From CALFUK01 sp964450495 (GTDB lineage Bacteria; Bacteroidota; Bacteroidia; Chitinophagales; Saprospiraceae): a stretch of DNA of 64,000 bases. Location of the stretch: contig CAYVFU010000006.1 in assembly GCA_964450495.1 (NCBI GenBank), forward strand, positions 1-64,000. Reading direction: 5' to 3'. Both the position numbers and the translations under genes were made by a program. Position 1 is the first letter of the stretch; every line of letters begins with the position of its first letter. Shown piece by piece: positions 10,004 through 18,388 of this stretch. The notes below the pieces were generated by a model. That model had not been told where the DNA came from and did no database searches. It worked only from the letters and a program-made list of their open reading frames with translations.

Positions 10004-10553
10004 CTAGTTAGTATTCTCATTTTATAAAATGTTGGGCAGTTTAAGATGTCGATTGCAAGGTATGACAATCATTCTGAACATGCTAAAACTAGTCTTAAAT
10101 ATTGCACGAATTCAGTGAATAACACTGAAAACCGTTGAAAAAGCAGTATAAACGTCAACCTAGAGGTTATTTCGACTTGTTTGCGAAATAGCTTACTCAT
10201 TAGAGATTGTAGTTTCGTATTAATGGTTCAGACTTGGCTCAAAGAGAATATATTTTGCCTTGAGGTCAAAATTACATTTTGCGAGTATTTATATGTCATT
10301 AGGATATATAAAAACTAGGATTTTTATACCTAAGTTATTATATACCACTACAATTTATCTGGTAAACCCTTAAGGGTTAAATTATAGTAAAACCACAGAA
10401 GACATACTGCTCAATTTGATTGTCATTCATTATATATATCAGTTATGTTTGTACTAAATACTTCCGCCAACTTCTGAGCTTTATTTACTAGCCTATTAAT
10501 CCCCTAGCATATCAGATATTATCTGATTCGACATAAGTAATTCAAAATCTTAT
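10004..10553. other. Long divergent intergenic region
   Basis: About 550 AT-rich bases between the divergent kinase and the dockerin-like gene. The only supported signal is a promoter for the right-hand gene near 10416-10451. No ORF with coding character, tRNA or strong terminator is seen. Confidence 0.45.
10416..10451 (+). promoter_or_regulatory. Bacteroidetes-type promoter (-33/-7)
   Basis: TATGTTTG at 10444-10451 fits the -7 consensus TAnnTTTG, and a TTG at 10420-10422 lies 21 bases upstream, within the usual 19-21 spacing. Transcription would start near 10458 and give a leader of about 95 bases before the ATG at 10554. Confidence 0.5.
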
Positions 10554-11942
10554 ATGAAAACAAACACATGTTTTTTACTGGTATTCCTATGCTTATCTTT
10601 AAATGCCAATTGCACTGACTGCCCAGGCGACTTAATTTCTATTTCGAGTCACAGCATAAAAGACCATCAACATTTTGTTTATGCAATGACAGGTACTGGT
10701 ACAATGACTGGACCAATGACTGGGTCTGGTACAATGACTGGATCAGGTACAATTAGTGGTTTTGTTTACACGCCCTTTGGCGATCCACTTAATAACGTCG
10801 ATATTGAGTTGCTTGCAAATGAGCCTAATTTCCCAAAGAAAACAAATACCAATGACACAGGCTATTATGAATTTAAAGATGAATGCGTCGATTTCAACTA
10901 TGAGATAGTACCTTCAAAAGAAACTTCAAATTTTAATGGCATTTCTTTTATTGATGTCTTATTAATATATAAACTGATTCAACATCCTTCAATAACAGAT
11001 AATCCTTATTTAAGAATTGCTGCCGATGTGAATTCTGATCAAAGAGTAACAATTAGTGATCTCGTCGATTTGCTAAAGCTCATTTTTTACAGGCCCAATC
11101 CGTTTGTCGAGTATAAGTCATGGATTTTTGTTGATGCTAACTTTGTCTTTTTTGACCCATTAAATCCTTGGCCTTTTGTCAGTACTATAAATCCTACTTT
11201 CTTAAATGGGGAGTCTCTAGACAATGATTTCGTTGCTATCCGTGTTGGAGATATGAATGGTGATTCAAGAACAAGTTTGCAAACGAGTTCAGCCGAATAC
11301 AGAACTAGCGAATCTGTATTTCTTACCTATGAAGACAGATACGTCGTTGCTGGAGAAAAAACAACAATACGTCTGAAAGGAAAACAGCCTGACATGGAGG
11401 CACTATTATTGAATGTTCAAGTAAAGTATGGTCAAATTCACCAATTAGTATCTGATAGTTTTGATGATCAAGTCGACATTGAAACAAGTCCTAAACTACA
11501 GAATGCACTTTTTTATACTATAGACGGAACAGAAGAATTCCAAATTGATATAGAATTCACGCCTGACATTTCTGGTCAGCTTAAAGATATTTTTGATTTT
11601 GACTTCAGTGGCCAATCCTCAAAAGCTAGTCTATTTGGAGATGATTATGAACGAAGCGTGCGTATAAAGTCCACTCAAGCCCGAAAGTTGACTGTTTCTC
11701 ATTTCCCTAATCCCACTAGTGATCAATTAACTATTTCATTTTCTTTAAATAATGAATCACCTATTTTTTTAAAGATTCATGATATGTCTGGTAGGCCAGT
11801 ATTCCAAGAAGCGTGGTATAGCCAGAAAGGCTTAAATACTAAAACAATAAACGTAAAAGATAATCTGGTTCCCGGTAATTATATCTACAACTTACAAATA
11901 GGTGATCAACAAGTATCAGAATCATTTAGCTTTCAATTATAA
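10554..11942 (+). CDS. Secreted dockerin-like protein with T9SS sorting tail
   Basis: This 462-residue protein has a Sec signal peptide ending near 'NANC'. A short Gly/Thr/Met repeat (about residues 45-67, variations on TGTMTGS) leads into a carboxypeptidase-regulatory-like beta-sandwich ('GTISGFVYTPFGDPLNNVDIELL'). A dockerin-like EF-hand pair follows ('AADVNSDQRVTISDLVDLLK' and a second Asp-rich loop ending 'VGDMNGDSR'), then a beta domain. The C-terminus 'FPNPTSDQLTISFSL' to 'GNYIYNLQIG' is a typical type A T9SS sorting domain, so the protein should be exported through the outer membrane by the type IX system and anchored at the surface. No cohesin is evident in the window. Confidence 0.8.
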   Translation: MKTNTCFLLVFLCLSLNANCTDCPGDLISISSHSIKDHQHFVYAMTGTGTMTGPMTGSGTMTGSGTISGFVYTPFGDPLNNVDIELLANEPNFPKKTNTNDTGYYEFKDECVDFNYEIVPSKETSNFNGISFIDVLLIYKLIQHPSITDNPYLRIAADVNSDQRVTISDLVDLLKLIFYRPNPFVEYKSWIFVDANFVFFDPLNPWPFVSTINPTFLNGESLDNDFVAIRVGDMNGDSRTSLQTSSAEYRTSESVFLTYEDRYVVAGEKTTIRLKGKQPDMEALLLNVQVKYGQIHQLVSDSFDDQVDIETSPKLQNALFYTIDGTEEFQIDIEFTPDISGQLKDIFDFDFSGQSSKASLFGDDYERSVRIKSTQARKLTVSHFPNPTSDQLTISFSLNNESPIFLKIHDMSGRPVFQEAWYSQKGLNTKTINVKDNLVPGNYIYNLQIGDQQVSESFSFQL

Positions 11943-12269
11943 ACAGCAATCATTCGGATATCGCCTCAACTAATGCTTCAATTGGTTGAGGCCTCTTCTC
12001 AAGTCAGTGATCATTCCATCAACGTAAAGCCCATTCGAGTATTATCCATTTGCAATAGATCTTTTGAAATCTACAATAATCGGTATTGCGTTATTGCCTA
12101 ATAATTCAGTCATGTATAATACTTGTGGTTCTACTTTGGCCAGATGAAAGCTTGTTTTGCATACCCTTGGATATTACATTTATTATCTAGATTATTTTTA
12201 ATTAAACAAAATATTAAAGATGTAATGAACAATTGATTCAGAATGTTATTTTTATGTACACCTAGCCAC
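11943..12269. other. Intergenic region before the cox cluster
   Basis: About 327 bases. It starts with the hairpin listed at 11963-11992 and must carry the promoter of the membrane protein/cox operon. No good TAnnTTTG box was found by eye, so cox transcription may use another sigma factor or an activator. Confidence 0.4.
11963..12000 (+). terminator. Terminator-like hairpin after dockerin-like gene
   Basis: GCCTCAAC (11963-11970) pairs with GTTGAGGC (11985-11992), and the stem extends inward by a few A-T and G-T pairs. The following 'ctcttctc' is only pyrimidine-rich, not a strict T run, so termination may be weak. Confidence 0.5.
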
Positions 12270-12731
12270 ATGAAAAATTGCTCATCTAAACAAAGCTGCA
12301 AAAAAAGTAGGTTCATACCACTTTTCTCCTGGATGCCCGGAGTCCTAATCGCTCTTTTACCAAAATGCCCGTTTTGCATCATGGCATATTCTGGAGCTGT
12401 AACGTTATGTAGTGGAACATCTTTGTATCCAAATTCAGGATCTACAGCCATTTATCTTTCTTTAGGTATTGGCATTTTTATCATCGCAACCATTTTGCTG
12501 AACAATAAAGGTCGTCGGACGATGATTAGTTTGGCTATTTGTTCTATTGCCATTGGCTTATTACTTCTAAGTCAATTGGTGTTAATGGATAGTACTGTTT
12601 ATGCATTGGCTTCTCTGATTCTACTTTTTGGAATATGGTATAATGGTAGTTTTTTCTACTTCTATGATAAATGTAAACACTCACTAAGACACAGATTTTT
12701 AAATTCTAATAAGATTACACATGATAGCTGA
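12270..12731 (+). CDS. Small membrane protein with CPxC motif, coupled to coxM
   Basis: A 153-residue protein with four predicted transmembrane helices (about 12-30, 60-80, 85-107 and 112-132). The N-terminal tail has two Cys ('CSSKQSC') and the first helix ends with 'LLPKCPFCIMAYSG', a Pro-Lys-Cys-Pro-x-Cys signature seen in uncharacterised Bacteroidota membrane proteins vaguely like MerC. The ATG at 12270 is preferred to 12243 because the longer version only adds a non-conserved tail. Its stop codon overlaps the coxM start by 11 bases (12721-12731), so it is probably translationally coupled and is the first gene of the cox operon. A metal-handling role, for example copper for the CODH Mo-Cu site, is a guess from Cys content and context. 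Confidence 0.7.
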   Translation: MKNCSSKQSCKKSRFIPLFSWMPGVLIALLPKCPFCIMAYSGAVTLCSGTSLYPNSGSTAIYLSLGIGIFIIATILLNNKGRRTMISLAICSIAIGLLLLSQLVLMDSTVYALASLILLFGIWYNGSFFYFYDKCKHSLRHRFLNSNKITHDS

Positions 12732-13587
12732 AGATTTTAAATATGATGCTCCTGCTAGTCTTGCTGATGCAATTGCACTCCTACACCAATATGGGGATGA
12801 TGCAAAAATATTAGCCGGCGGACACAGCCTCATACCTATGATGAAATTGCGATTCGCTGCACCAACTCATCTCATAGACATTAATAACATTCCCGGATTA
12901 TCCTACATTAAAGAAGAGGATGGTTTTCTTAAAATTGGAGCCATGACTCGAGAAGTAGATTTGGAAGAATCCGATATCATCGCAAATAAGTACCAGATTT
13001 TCACAGATGCTTCAAAACTCATTGCTGATCCTCAAGTAAGAAATTTTGGGACTATAGGCGGTAATATTGCACACGGAGATGCAGCCAATGATCATCCTGC
13101 AGTTATGATGGCTCTAGATGCTGAAGTGGAAATATCAGGTCAAGAAGGAAAACGTACGGTTTCCATAAATGATTTCTTTCATGGCTTTTATACAACAGCT
13201 GTACAACATGGAGAAATCTTAACAGAAATAAGAATACCCGCTGCTAGTGGACATTTTGGATCTGCGTATCATAAAGCAGAACGAAAAGTCGGTGATTATG
13301 CTACTGCAGGTGTTGCTGCTGTTGTTCAGCTAGACGATAATGGTGTTTGCACAAAAGCAGGTATTGGTTTGACGAATGTCAATGCTGTTCCTATGAGAGC
13401 AGAACGATCAGAACAGGCCCTCGTTGGTTCTATGCTGGGCGAATCGGACATTGCTAGAGCAGCTCAATATGCTGCAGAAGATTGTAACCCTTCAGCGGAT
13501 TTAAGAGGGGATGAAGATTATAAGCGTCATTTGGTTGGCGTCATTACTAAACGAATGCTCAATAGAGCAATACAAAGAGCTAAATAA
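12721..13587 (+). CDS. coxM: Carbon monoxide dehydrogenase, medium FAD subunit
   Basis: A 288-residue FAD-binding subunit of the molybdenum hydroxylase family. Both flavin motifs of CoxM are present: 'AGGHSLIPMMKLR' (about residues 31-43) and 'TIGGNIAHGDAANDHPA' (about 110-126). The CO-dehydrogenase C-terminal domain follows from about 175. CoxM takes electrons from the iron-sulfur clusters of CoxS through FAD and passes them to the respiratory chain. The gene starts inside the end of the upstream membrane-protein gene and ends two bases before coxS, which fits the canonical M-S-L order of aerobic CO dehydrogenases. Length is normal for the family. Confidence 0.93.
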   Translation: MIAEDFKYDAPASLADAIALLHQYGDDAKILAGGHSLIPMMKLRFAAPTHLIDINNIPGLSYIKEEDGFLKIGAMTREVDLEESDIIANKYQIFTDASKLIADPQVRNFGTIGGNIAHGDAANDHPAVMMALDAEVEISGQEGKRTVSINDFFHGFYTTAVQHGEILTEIRIPAASGHFGSAYHKAERKVGDYATAGVAAVVQLDDNGVCTKAGIGLTNVNAVPMRAERSEQALVGSMLGESDIARAAQYAAEDCNPSADLRGDEDYKRHLVGVITKRMLNRAIQRAK

Positions 13588-13589
13588 CC

Positions 13590-14090
13590 ATGAAAACAAT
13601 AACATTAAAAATAAACGGAACGGAGCACACGGCAGAAGTTTCTCCAAGAACTCTACTTGTTCATTTAATAAGAGAAAATTTTTCAATGACAGGCACACAT
13701 ATCGGTTGTGACACATCCAGTTGTGGAGCTTGTACAATTCTCATTAATGGGAAGTCAGCAAAGTCATGCACGGTACTCGCTGTTCAAGCTGATGGCAAAG
13801 AGATCATTACTGTTGAAGGTTTAGCAACGGCTGAAGGTTTACACCCAATCCAAGAAGGCTTTCACTTAAACCACGCACTTCATTGTGGTTTTTGCACTGC
13901 AGGAGTCATGCTTAGAGCAGTTGAGCTGCTAGAAAAAAATCCTAATCCGACGGAAGAAGAAATCCGATGGGGTATTTCAGGGAACTTGTGTAGATGCACT
14001 GGCTACAATAATATTGTCAAAGCCATTCAATGGGCATCAGCTAAAATGCAAGGCAGAGAATTGCCTTCAACTGAACCTGAATTTGTCTAA
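13590..14090 (+). CDS. coxS: Carbon monoxide dehydrogenase, small 2Fe-2S subunit
   Basis: A 166-residue protein with two [2Fe-2S] domains. The plant-ferredoxin-like N-terminal cluster is held by Cys in 'GCDTSSCGACTI' plus the following 'KSC'. The C-terminal four-helix domain binds the second cluster through 'HCGFCTAG' and 'LCRCTGY'. CoxS carries electrons from the molybdenum centre in CoxL to FAD in CoxM. It sits between coxM (two-base gap) and coxL (31-base gap). The same fold serves xanthine dehydrogenases, so the CO assignment rests on the CoxL active-site signature next door. Confidence 0.93.
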   Translation: MKTITLKINGTEHTAEVSPRTLLVHLIRENFSMTGTHIGCDTSSCGACTILINGKSAKSCTVLAVQADGKEIITVEGLATAEGLHPIQEGFHLNHALHCGFCTAGVMLRAVELLEKNPNPTEEEIRWGISGNLCRCTGYNNIVKAIQWASAKMQGRELPSTEPEFV

Positions 14091-14121
14091 CCATTAATTA
14101 ACCAAGAAATTTATTCTCACG

Positions 14122-16503
14122 ATGATAAAATGTAAAACGTCAAAAGAAATAGGTGGCATGGGCCACTCCAAGAAGAGAAAAGAAGATGCGAGATTTATAC
14201 AAGGCAAAGGAAATTATGTCGATGATGTAAAGTTGCCAGGAATGCTGTATATGGACATTGTAAGAAGCCCATATGCTTATGCAAAAATTAAAAGTATTGA
14301 TGCTTCAAAGGCTTTGGAAATTCCAGGAGTAATAGCAGTGGTAACAGGTAAGGATTTGGAGAAGTACAATCTTCATTGGATGCCGACTCTGATGTCTGAC
14401 ACTCAAATGGTATTGCCCACAGATACGGTCATGTATCAAGCACAAGAGGTTGCAGCTGTGATTGCTACAGACAGATACATTGCTAGAGATGGCAAAGAAG
14501 CTGTTGTGGTTGAATACGATACCATGAAACCTGTAATGGACCCCTTTGAAGCATTAAACCCTGATGCACCAGTCTTAAGATCTGATAAAGAAGGAAAAAG
14601 TGATAACCACATTTGGCACTGGGAAGTGGGAGATAAAGATAAAACAGAAGAGATTTTTAATAATGCTGATGTTACTGTCAAGCAGCAAATGCACATCCCT
14701 CGAATCCATGTCGCTTCTATAGAGACTTGTGGTTGTGTAGCTGCATACGACAAGGTAAAGAATCATCTTACCATGTATATGACGACTCAGGCACCACACG
14801 CCATTCGTACCGTCATAGCATTGGTAGCAGGACATGTCGGTCTGACTGAAGAAAAAATACGCGTTATTTCTCCAGATATCGGAGGTGGCTTTGGTGGTAA
14901 AGTTCCTGTATATCCAGGTTATGTGATTGCCATTGCAGTTTCATTTCTTACAGGTGCCCCAATCAAATGGATTGAAGACAGAAGCGAAAACCTTCAAGCA
15001 GATTCCTTTGCAAGAGATTATCACATCACAGCCGAAATGGCCGGCACAAGTGATGGTAAGATACAAGCGACAAGATTTAAAGTATTGGCAGATCACGGAT
15101 ATACCGACGCTTCTGCAAACCCATCTAAGTTTCCAACGGGTTTATTCTCTATTGGGACAGGCTCTTACGATTACGGTGCAGCTTACATGGAAGCAGATGC
15201 AGTGTATACAAATAAACCACCTGGAGGAGTTGCATACAGATGTTCGTTTAGAGTCACAGAAGCTGTGCATGCCATAGAGCGCATGACAGATATGTTCGCG
15301 AAAAAAGTCGGTAAAGATCCAGCTCAGTTGAGAATGGAGAACTTTATCAAAAAAGAAGATTTTCCTTGGGCTTCTCCTACTGGTTGGTCATACGATAGCG
15401 GAGACTACCATGCCGGCTTGAAGTTAGCAATGGATACGGTCAATTATGATGAATTCCGAGTGGAGCAAGCAGCTGCTAGAAAAGAAGGTAAACTTATGGG
15501 AATTGGCATCAGTACATTCACAGAGGTCGTTGGTGCAGGTCCTTCTAAAGACTTCGATATACTAGGAATAAAAATGTTTGATAGTGCAGAAATCCGAGTC
15601 CACCCTACTGGGAAGGCTATTGCTCGATTCGGTACTAAATCTCAAGGTCAAGGCCACGAGACCACTTATGCACAGATAATCGCTGAAGAACTAGGCATAC
15701 CGATGGAGCATATTGAAATTGAAGAAGGAGATACAGATACTGCTCCATATGGCCTTGGAACTTATGCAAGTCGTAGTACACCTACAGCTGGTGCAGCTGC
15801 GGCAATGGCTGCTCGTAAACTAAGGGATAAGGCAAAGAAAATTGCAGCTCATTTGTTAGAAGTGAGTGAACAAGATTTGGAATGGGAACCTGGTAAATTC
15901 TTTGTAAAAGGAGCACCAGAAAAAGCAAAAACTATTCAAGAAATTGTATTTGCTGCGTACACGAATCATCCAGAAGGAATGGAAGGTGGATTTGAAGCAA
16001 CGCATTATTACGATCCACCAAACTTGACATTTCCATCAGGTGCTTACATCTGCATAGTTGATATCGACCCTGAAACTTGCGATATTAAAGTCAGAAGATT
16101 TGTTGCTATTGATGATTGTGGAAATATCATTAATCCTATGATAGTGCAAGGTCAAGTCCATGGTGGTTTGACGCAAGGAATAGCTCCTGCTATGTATGAA
16201 GAGTTAATATATGATGATGCAGGTAATATTCTGAACGGTACGTTTATGGATTACTTAGTACCAACAGCTGTAGAATCTCCAAGTTGGGAAACTGGTCATA
16301 CAGTCACTCCTGCACCTCATCACCCAATCGGTGCGAAAGGCGTTGGCGAGTCTCCTACTGTGGGTGCACCACCAGCTATAGTCAATGCGATAGTAGACGC
16401 AGTATCTCATTTAGGGATAAAGCATTTGGAAATTCCAGTAACTCCTTTCAAATTATATAAAGAGTTGAAAGCAGTTGGTTACTTTGATAAACAAGAAGCA
16501 TAA
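14122..16503 (+). CDS. coxL: Carbon monoxide dehydrogenase, large Mo-Cu subunit (form I)
   Basis: The 793-residue catalytic subunit oxidises CO with water to CO2. The active-site loop reads GVAYRCSFRVTEA, the form I signature, with Cys374 corresponding to the copper-binding Cys388 of Oligotropha carboxidovorans CoxL; form II enzymes have AYRGAGR instead. Molybdopterin motifs include 'DIGGGFGGK' (about 252-260), Gln223 in 'TTQAPH', 'GTKSQGQGHETTYAQ', and Glu743 in 'GAKGVGESP', equivalent to the catalytic Glu763. Blocks such as 'SFARDYH' and 'TAPYGLGTYASRSTPTAGAA' are near-identical to known form I sequences. It needs MCD-molybdopterin; no cofactor biosynthesis gene lies in the window. An intrinsic-terminator hairpin follows. 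Confidence 0.95.
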   Translation: MIKCKTSKEIGGMGHSKKRKEDARFIQGKGNYVDDVKLPGMLYMDIVRSPYAYAKIKSIDASKALEIPGVIAVVTGKDLEKYNLHWMPTLMSDTQMVLPTDTVMYQAQEVAAVIATDRYIARDGKEAVVVEYDTMKPVMDPFEALNPDAPVLRSDKEGKSDNHIWHWEVGDKDKTEEIFNNADVTVKQQMHIPRIHVASIETCGCVAAYDKVKNHLTMYMTTQAPHAIRTVIALVAGHVGLTEEKIRVISPDIGGGFGGKVPVYPGYVIAIAVSFLTGAPIKWIEDRSENLQADSFARDYHITAEMAGTSDGKIQATRFKVLADHGYTDASANPSKFPTGLFSIGTGSYDYGAAYMEADAVYTNKPPGGVAYRCSFRVTEAVHAIERMTDMFAKKVGKDPAQLRMENFIKKEDFPWASPTGWSYDSGDYHAGLKLAMDTVNYDEFRVEQAAARKEGKLMGIGISTFTEVVGAGPSKDFDILGIKMFDSAEIRVHPTGKAIARFGTKSQGQGHETTYAQIIAEELGIPMEHIEIEEGDTDTAPYGLGTYASRSTPTAGAAAAMAARKLRDKAKKIAAHLLEVSEQDLEWEPGKFFVKGAPEKAKTIQEIVFAAYTNHPEGMEGGFEATHYYDPPNLTFPSGAYICIVDIDPETCDIKVRRFVAIDDCGNIINPMIVQGQVHGGLTQGIAPAMYEELIYDDAGNILNGTFMDYLVPTAVESPSWETGHTVTPAPHHPIGAKGVGESPTVGAPPAIVNAIVDAVSHLGIKHLEIPVTPFKLYKELKAVGYFDKQEA

Positions 16504-16525
16504 TTAATAATTTGATTTTATAAAC

Positions 16526-16556
16526 TCCACTCCTAATTAAGGAGTGGGCTTTTTTG
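16526..16556 (+). terminator. Intrinsic terminator between coxL and coxG
   Basis: CCACTCC (16527-16533) pairs perfectly with GGAGTGG (16541-16547), closed by a further T-A pair around a short AT loop, then 'gctttttt'. The hairpin starts 23 bases after the coxL stop and lies 13 bases before coxG. Partial termination would give more CoxMSL than the accessory proteins. Confidence 0.75.
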
Positions 16557-16568
16557 AATATATAACCA

Positions 16569-17333
16569 ATGAATACACTAATTGAAAAAAAGTTTGATAT
16601 AGAACAGCCAATAGATCTTGTTTGGAAGAGCCTAGCTGATCCGGCAGATATCGTTACCTGTGTGCCAGGTGCTGCAATAACTGAAAAAGTAGACGATCGA
16701 AATTATAAAGGAGAGGTCGTCACTAAATTCGGGCCTATAAAAGCAAAATATGCAGGCGATATCGAAATCATAGAATTAGATGAAGCCAATAAAAAAATGG
16801 TGCTTAAAGGAAGAGGTCTTGATAGCAAAGGTAAAGGTAGCGCCGATATGATTATGAATGGCACGCTTGCAGAATCAGATGGGAAGACACATGTGAATTT
16901 CAGTATGGACATCACCATTGTAGGCATGTTGGCACAGTTTGGTTCAAGACTAATCAATGATGTGTCGGATCAACTACTTAATCAATTCGTAGCTAATTTT
17001 AAGAAGAAACTAGCAGCTTCAGCACCTGCTGCAACAGCAGCGCCAAGTGCACCCGAAACCAATTCAAACGGACTTTCTGACACAAATGAAGCTGTATCTA
17101 CTTCAACATCTGCTTCTAAGGAAATTGTTTCAGAAGTATCGGCGACAAAGAGTCAGTCAGAATCCACAGTTGAAAAAGTTGTGGAAAAGCTAGAAACCAA
17201 AGCAGCTCCTGTTGTTGAGGAAGAAGTAGATAATGCCTTTGATGGCACTAGTTTGATAGGCACAGTCATCAAAAGTATTTTTGGAAGCATTGTCGATTTT
17301 TTCAAAGGTTTATTTGGCGGAGGTAAATCCTAG
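16569..17333 (+). CDS. coxG: CoxG, SRPBCC-fold CO dehydrogenase membrane anchor
   Basis: A 254-residue protein. Residues 1-150 form an SRPBCC/CoxG domain ('MNTLIEKKFDIEQPIDLVWK', 'VTCVPGAAITE', 'GRGLDSKGKGSADM'). An Ala/Ser/Thr/Glu-rich disordered linker spans about 155-225, and a C-terminal amphipathic hydrophobic segment ('GTVIKSIFGSIVDFFKGLF') ends the protein. CoxG is known to recruit CO dehydrogenase to the membrane and has been linked to menaquinone delivery; the linker-plus-anchor layout agrees. It follows the coxL terminator and is six bases before coxD, so it leads the accessory half of the cluster. Confidence 0.88.
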   Translation: MNTLIEKKFDIEQPIDLVWKSLADPADIVTCVPGAAITEKVDDRNYKGEVVTKFGPIKAKYAGDIEIIELDEANKKMVLKGRGLDSKGKGSADMIMNGTLAESDGKTHVNFSMDITIVGMLAQFGSRLINDVSDQLLNQFVANFKKKLAASAPAATAAPSAPETNSNGLSDTNEAVSTSTSASKEIVSEVSATKSQSESTVEKVVEKLETKAAPVVEEEVDNAFDGTSLIGTVIKSIFGSIVDFFKGLFGGGKS

Positions 17334-17339
17334 ACATTG

Positions 17340-18188
17340 ATGTTTGATAATCCCAAAGAGTTAATTCCAGTTATAGACAATCTTGGCTATGTCATTGAAG
17401 AAGAGCTCGCCACTGTGTTGTTTTTATTATTGAAATTAGAAAAGCCTTTATTGTTAGAAGGTAATCCTGGTGTCGGTAAAACACAGATTGCTTACATCTT
17501 ATCGGATTTAATGGGTTATGACTTAGTAAGACTACAATGTTATGAAGGGCTAGATGTTAATAATGCGATTTACGAATGGAATTATCAAAAACAATTATTG
17601 GCGATTAAAATTCACGAAAGTGGCCAAAAAAGTGAGCAAGAAAAGGAAGACTTAATTTTTGGTGAAGACTATTTATTAAAAAGGCCTTTGCTTGAAGCCA
17701 TTGATTCAGAAAAACGTAAGGTCTTGTTGATAGACGAGATTGATCGCTCCGATGAAGAATTCGAAGCATTCTTATTAGAATTATTGTCTGACTTTCAGAT
17801 AAGCATTCCAGAACTCGGAACGATTCAAGCCAGACACAAACCAATAGTCATCTTAACATCTAATAGGACAAGAGAATTAAGTGATGCCTTAAAGCGAAGA
17901 TGCTTGTATCATTGGGTGAACTATCCATCAATGGAGAAAGAATTAAAAATTATAAAAAAACACATTCCAAACATAGAATCAACACTAGCTGAGCAGATAG
18001 CAAACTATGTCCAAAAAATGAGAAATCTTAAATTAGATAAAGCACCTGGCATTGCAGAAACGATTGATTGGGCAAAAGGGATTGCTGCTCTAGAAGGAGA
18101 TGACAATTCTGTATACAAAAGTCTATCTTGTTTACTCAAGTCAGAGCACGACATGAATCTTGTCTCAGCTGAAATTTTTAACAAATAA
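17340..18188 (+). CDS. coxD: CoxD, MoxR-like AAA+ ATPase
   Basis: A 282-residue AAA+ protein of the MoxR type. Walker A is 'GNPGVGKTQ' (about residue 42), Walker B 'KVLLIDEIDRSDEEFEAFL' (about 128-146), sensor 1 'IVILTSNRTRELSDALKRRC'. CoxD acts in the cytoplasm in maturation of the CuSMoO2 centre of CO dehydrogenase, together with a VWA partner (CoxE). The ATG at 17340 is preferred over the in-frame TTG one codon upstream. It sits six bases after coxG and is followed by the 59-residue gene and then coxE, the usual D-E pairing of ATPase and VWA protein. Confidence 0.9.
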   Translation: MFDNPKELIPVIDNLGYVIEEELATVLFLLLKLEKPLLLEGNPGVGKTQIAYILSDLMGYDLVRLQCYEGLDVNNAIYEWNYQKQLLAIKIHESGQKSEQEKEDLIFGEDYLLKRPLLEAIDSEKRKVLLIDEIDRSDEEFEAFLLELLSDFQISIPELGTIQARHKPIVILTSNRTRELSDALKRRCLYHWVNYPSMEKELKIIKKHIPNIESTLAEQIANYVQKMRNLKLDKAPGIAETIDWAKGIAALEGDDNSVYKSLSCLLKSEHDMNLVSAEIFNK

Positions 18189-18202
18189 AAAAATCTATAG
18201 TT

Positions 18203-18382
18203 ATGTCTTTAAAGGAATATGAAGATTTGGATAAAATCCGAAAAGAAGCAGGAGAAAAAAGTAGAGCACATTATAAGTCACTAGACTTACCTGGAGCTCG
18301 CAATATGAATGCAGATGCTGAAGCTGCACGCAAACGTATCGCAGAGATGAAAAAAGAAAGGGAAAAGCCAATCAACGAGTAA
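18203..18382 (+). CDS. 59-residue charged protein between coxD and coxE
   Basis: A short open frame, ATG at 18203 and TAA at 18380-18382, fills nearly the whole gap between coxD (14 bases before) and coxE (six bases after). The product is highly charged and helical: 'MSLKEYEDLDKIRKEAGEK' at the start, a 'SLDLPGARNMN' turn, then an Ala/Lys/Arg/Glu helix ending 'KPINE'. There is no Cys, signal peptide or membrane segment. The tight spacing and coding-like composition support a real gene. No family recognised; a small accessory factor for CoxD/CoxE is possible by context only. Confidence 0.65.
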   Translation: MSLKEYEDLDKIRKEAGEKSRAHYKSLDLPGARNMNADAEAARKRIAEMKKEREKPINE

Positions 18383-18388
18383 TCGTTT

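Noticed and set aside
12131..12451. 106-residue minus-strand ORF upstream of the cox cluster
   Set aside because: It is antisense to the small membrane protein gene, which has clear transmembrane segments and couples to coxM.
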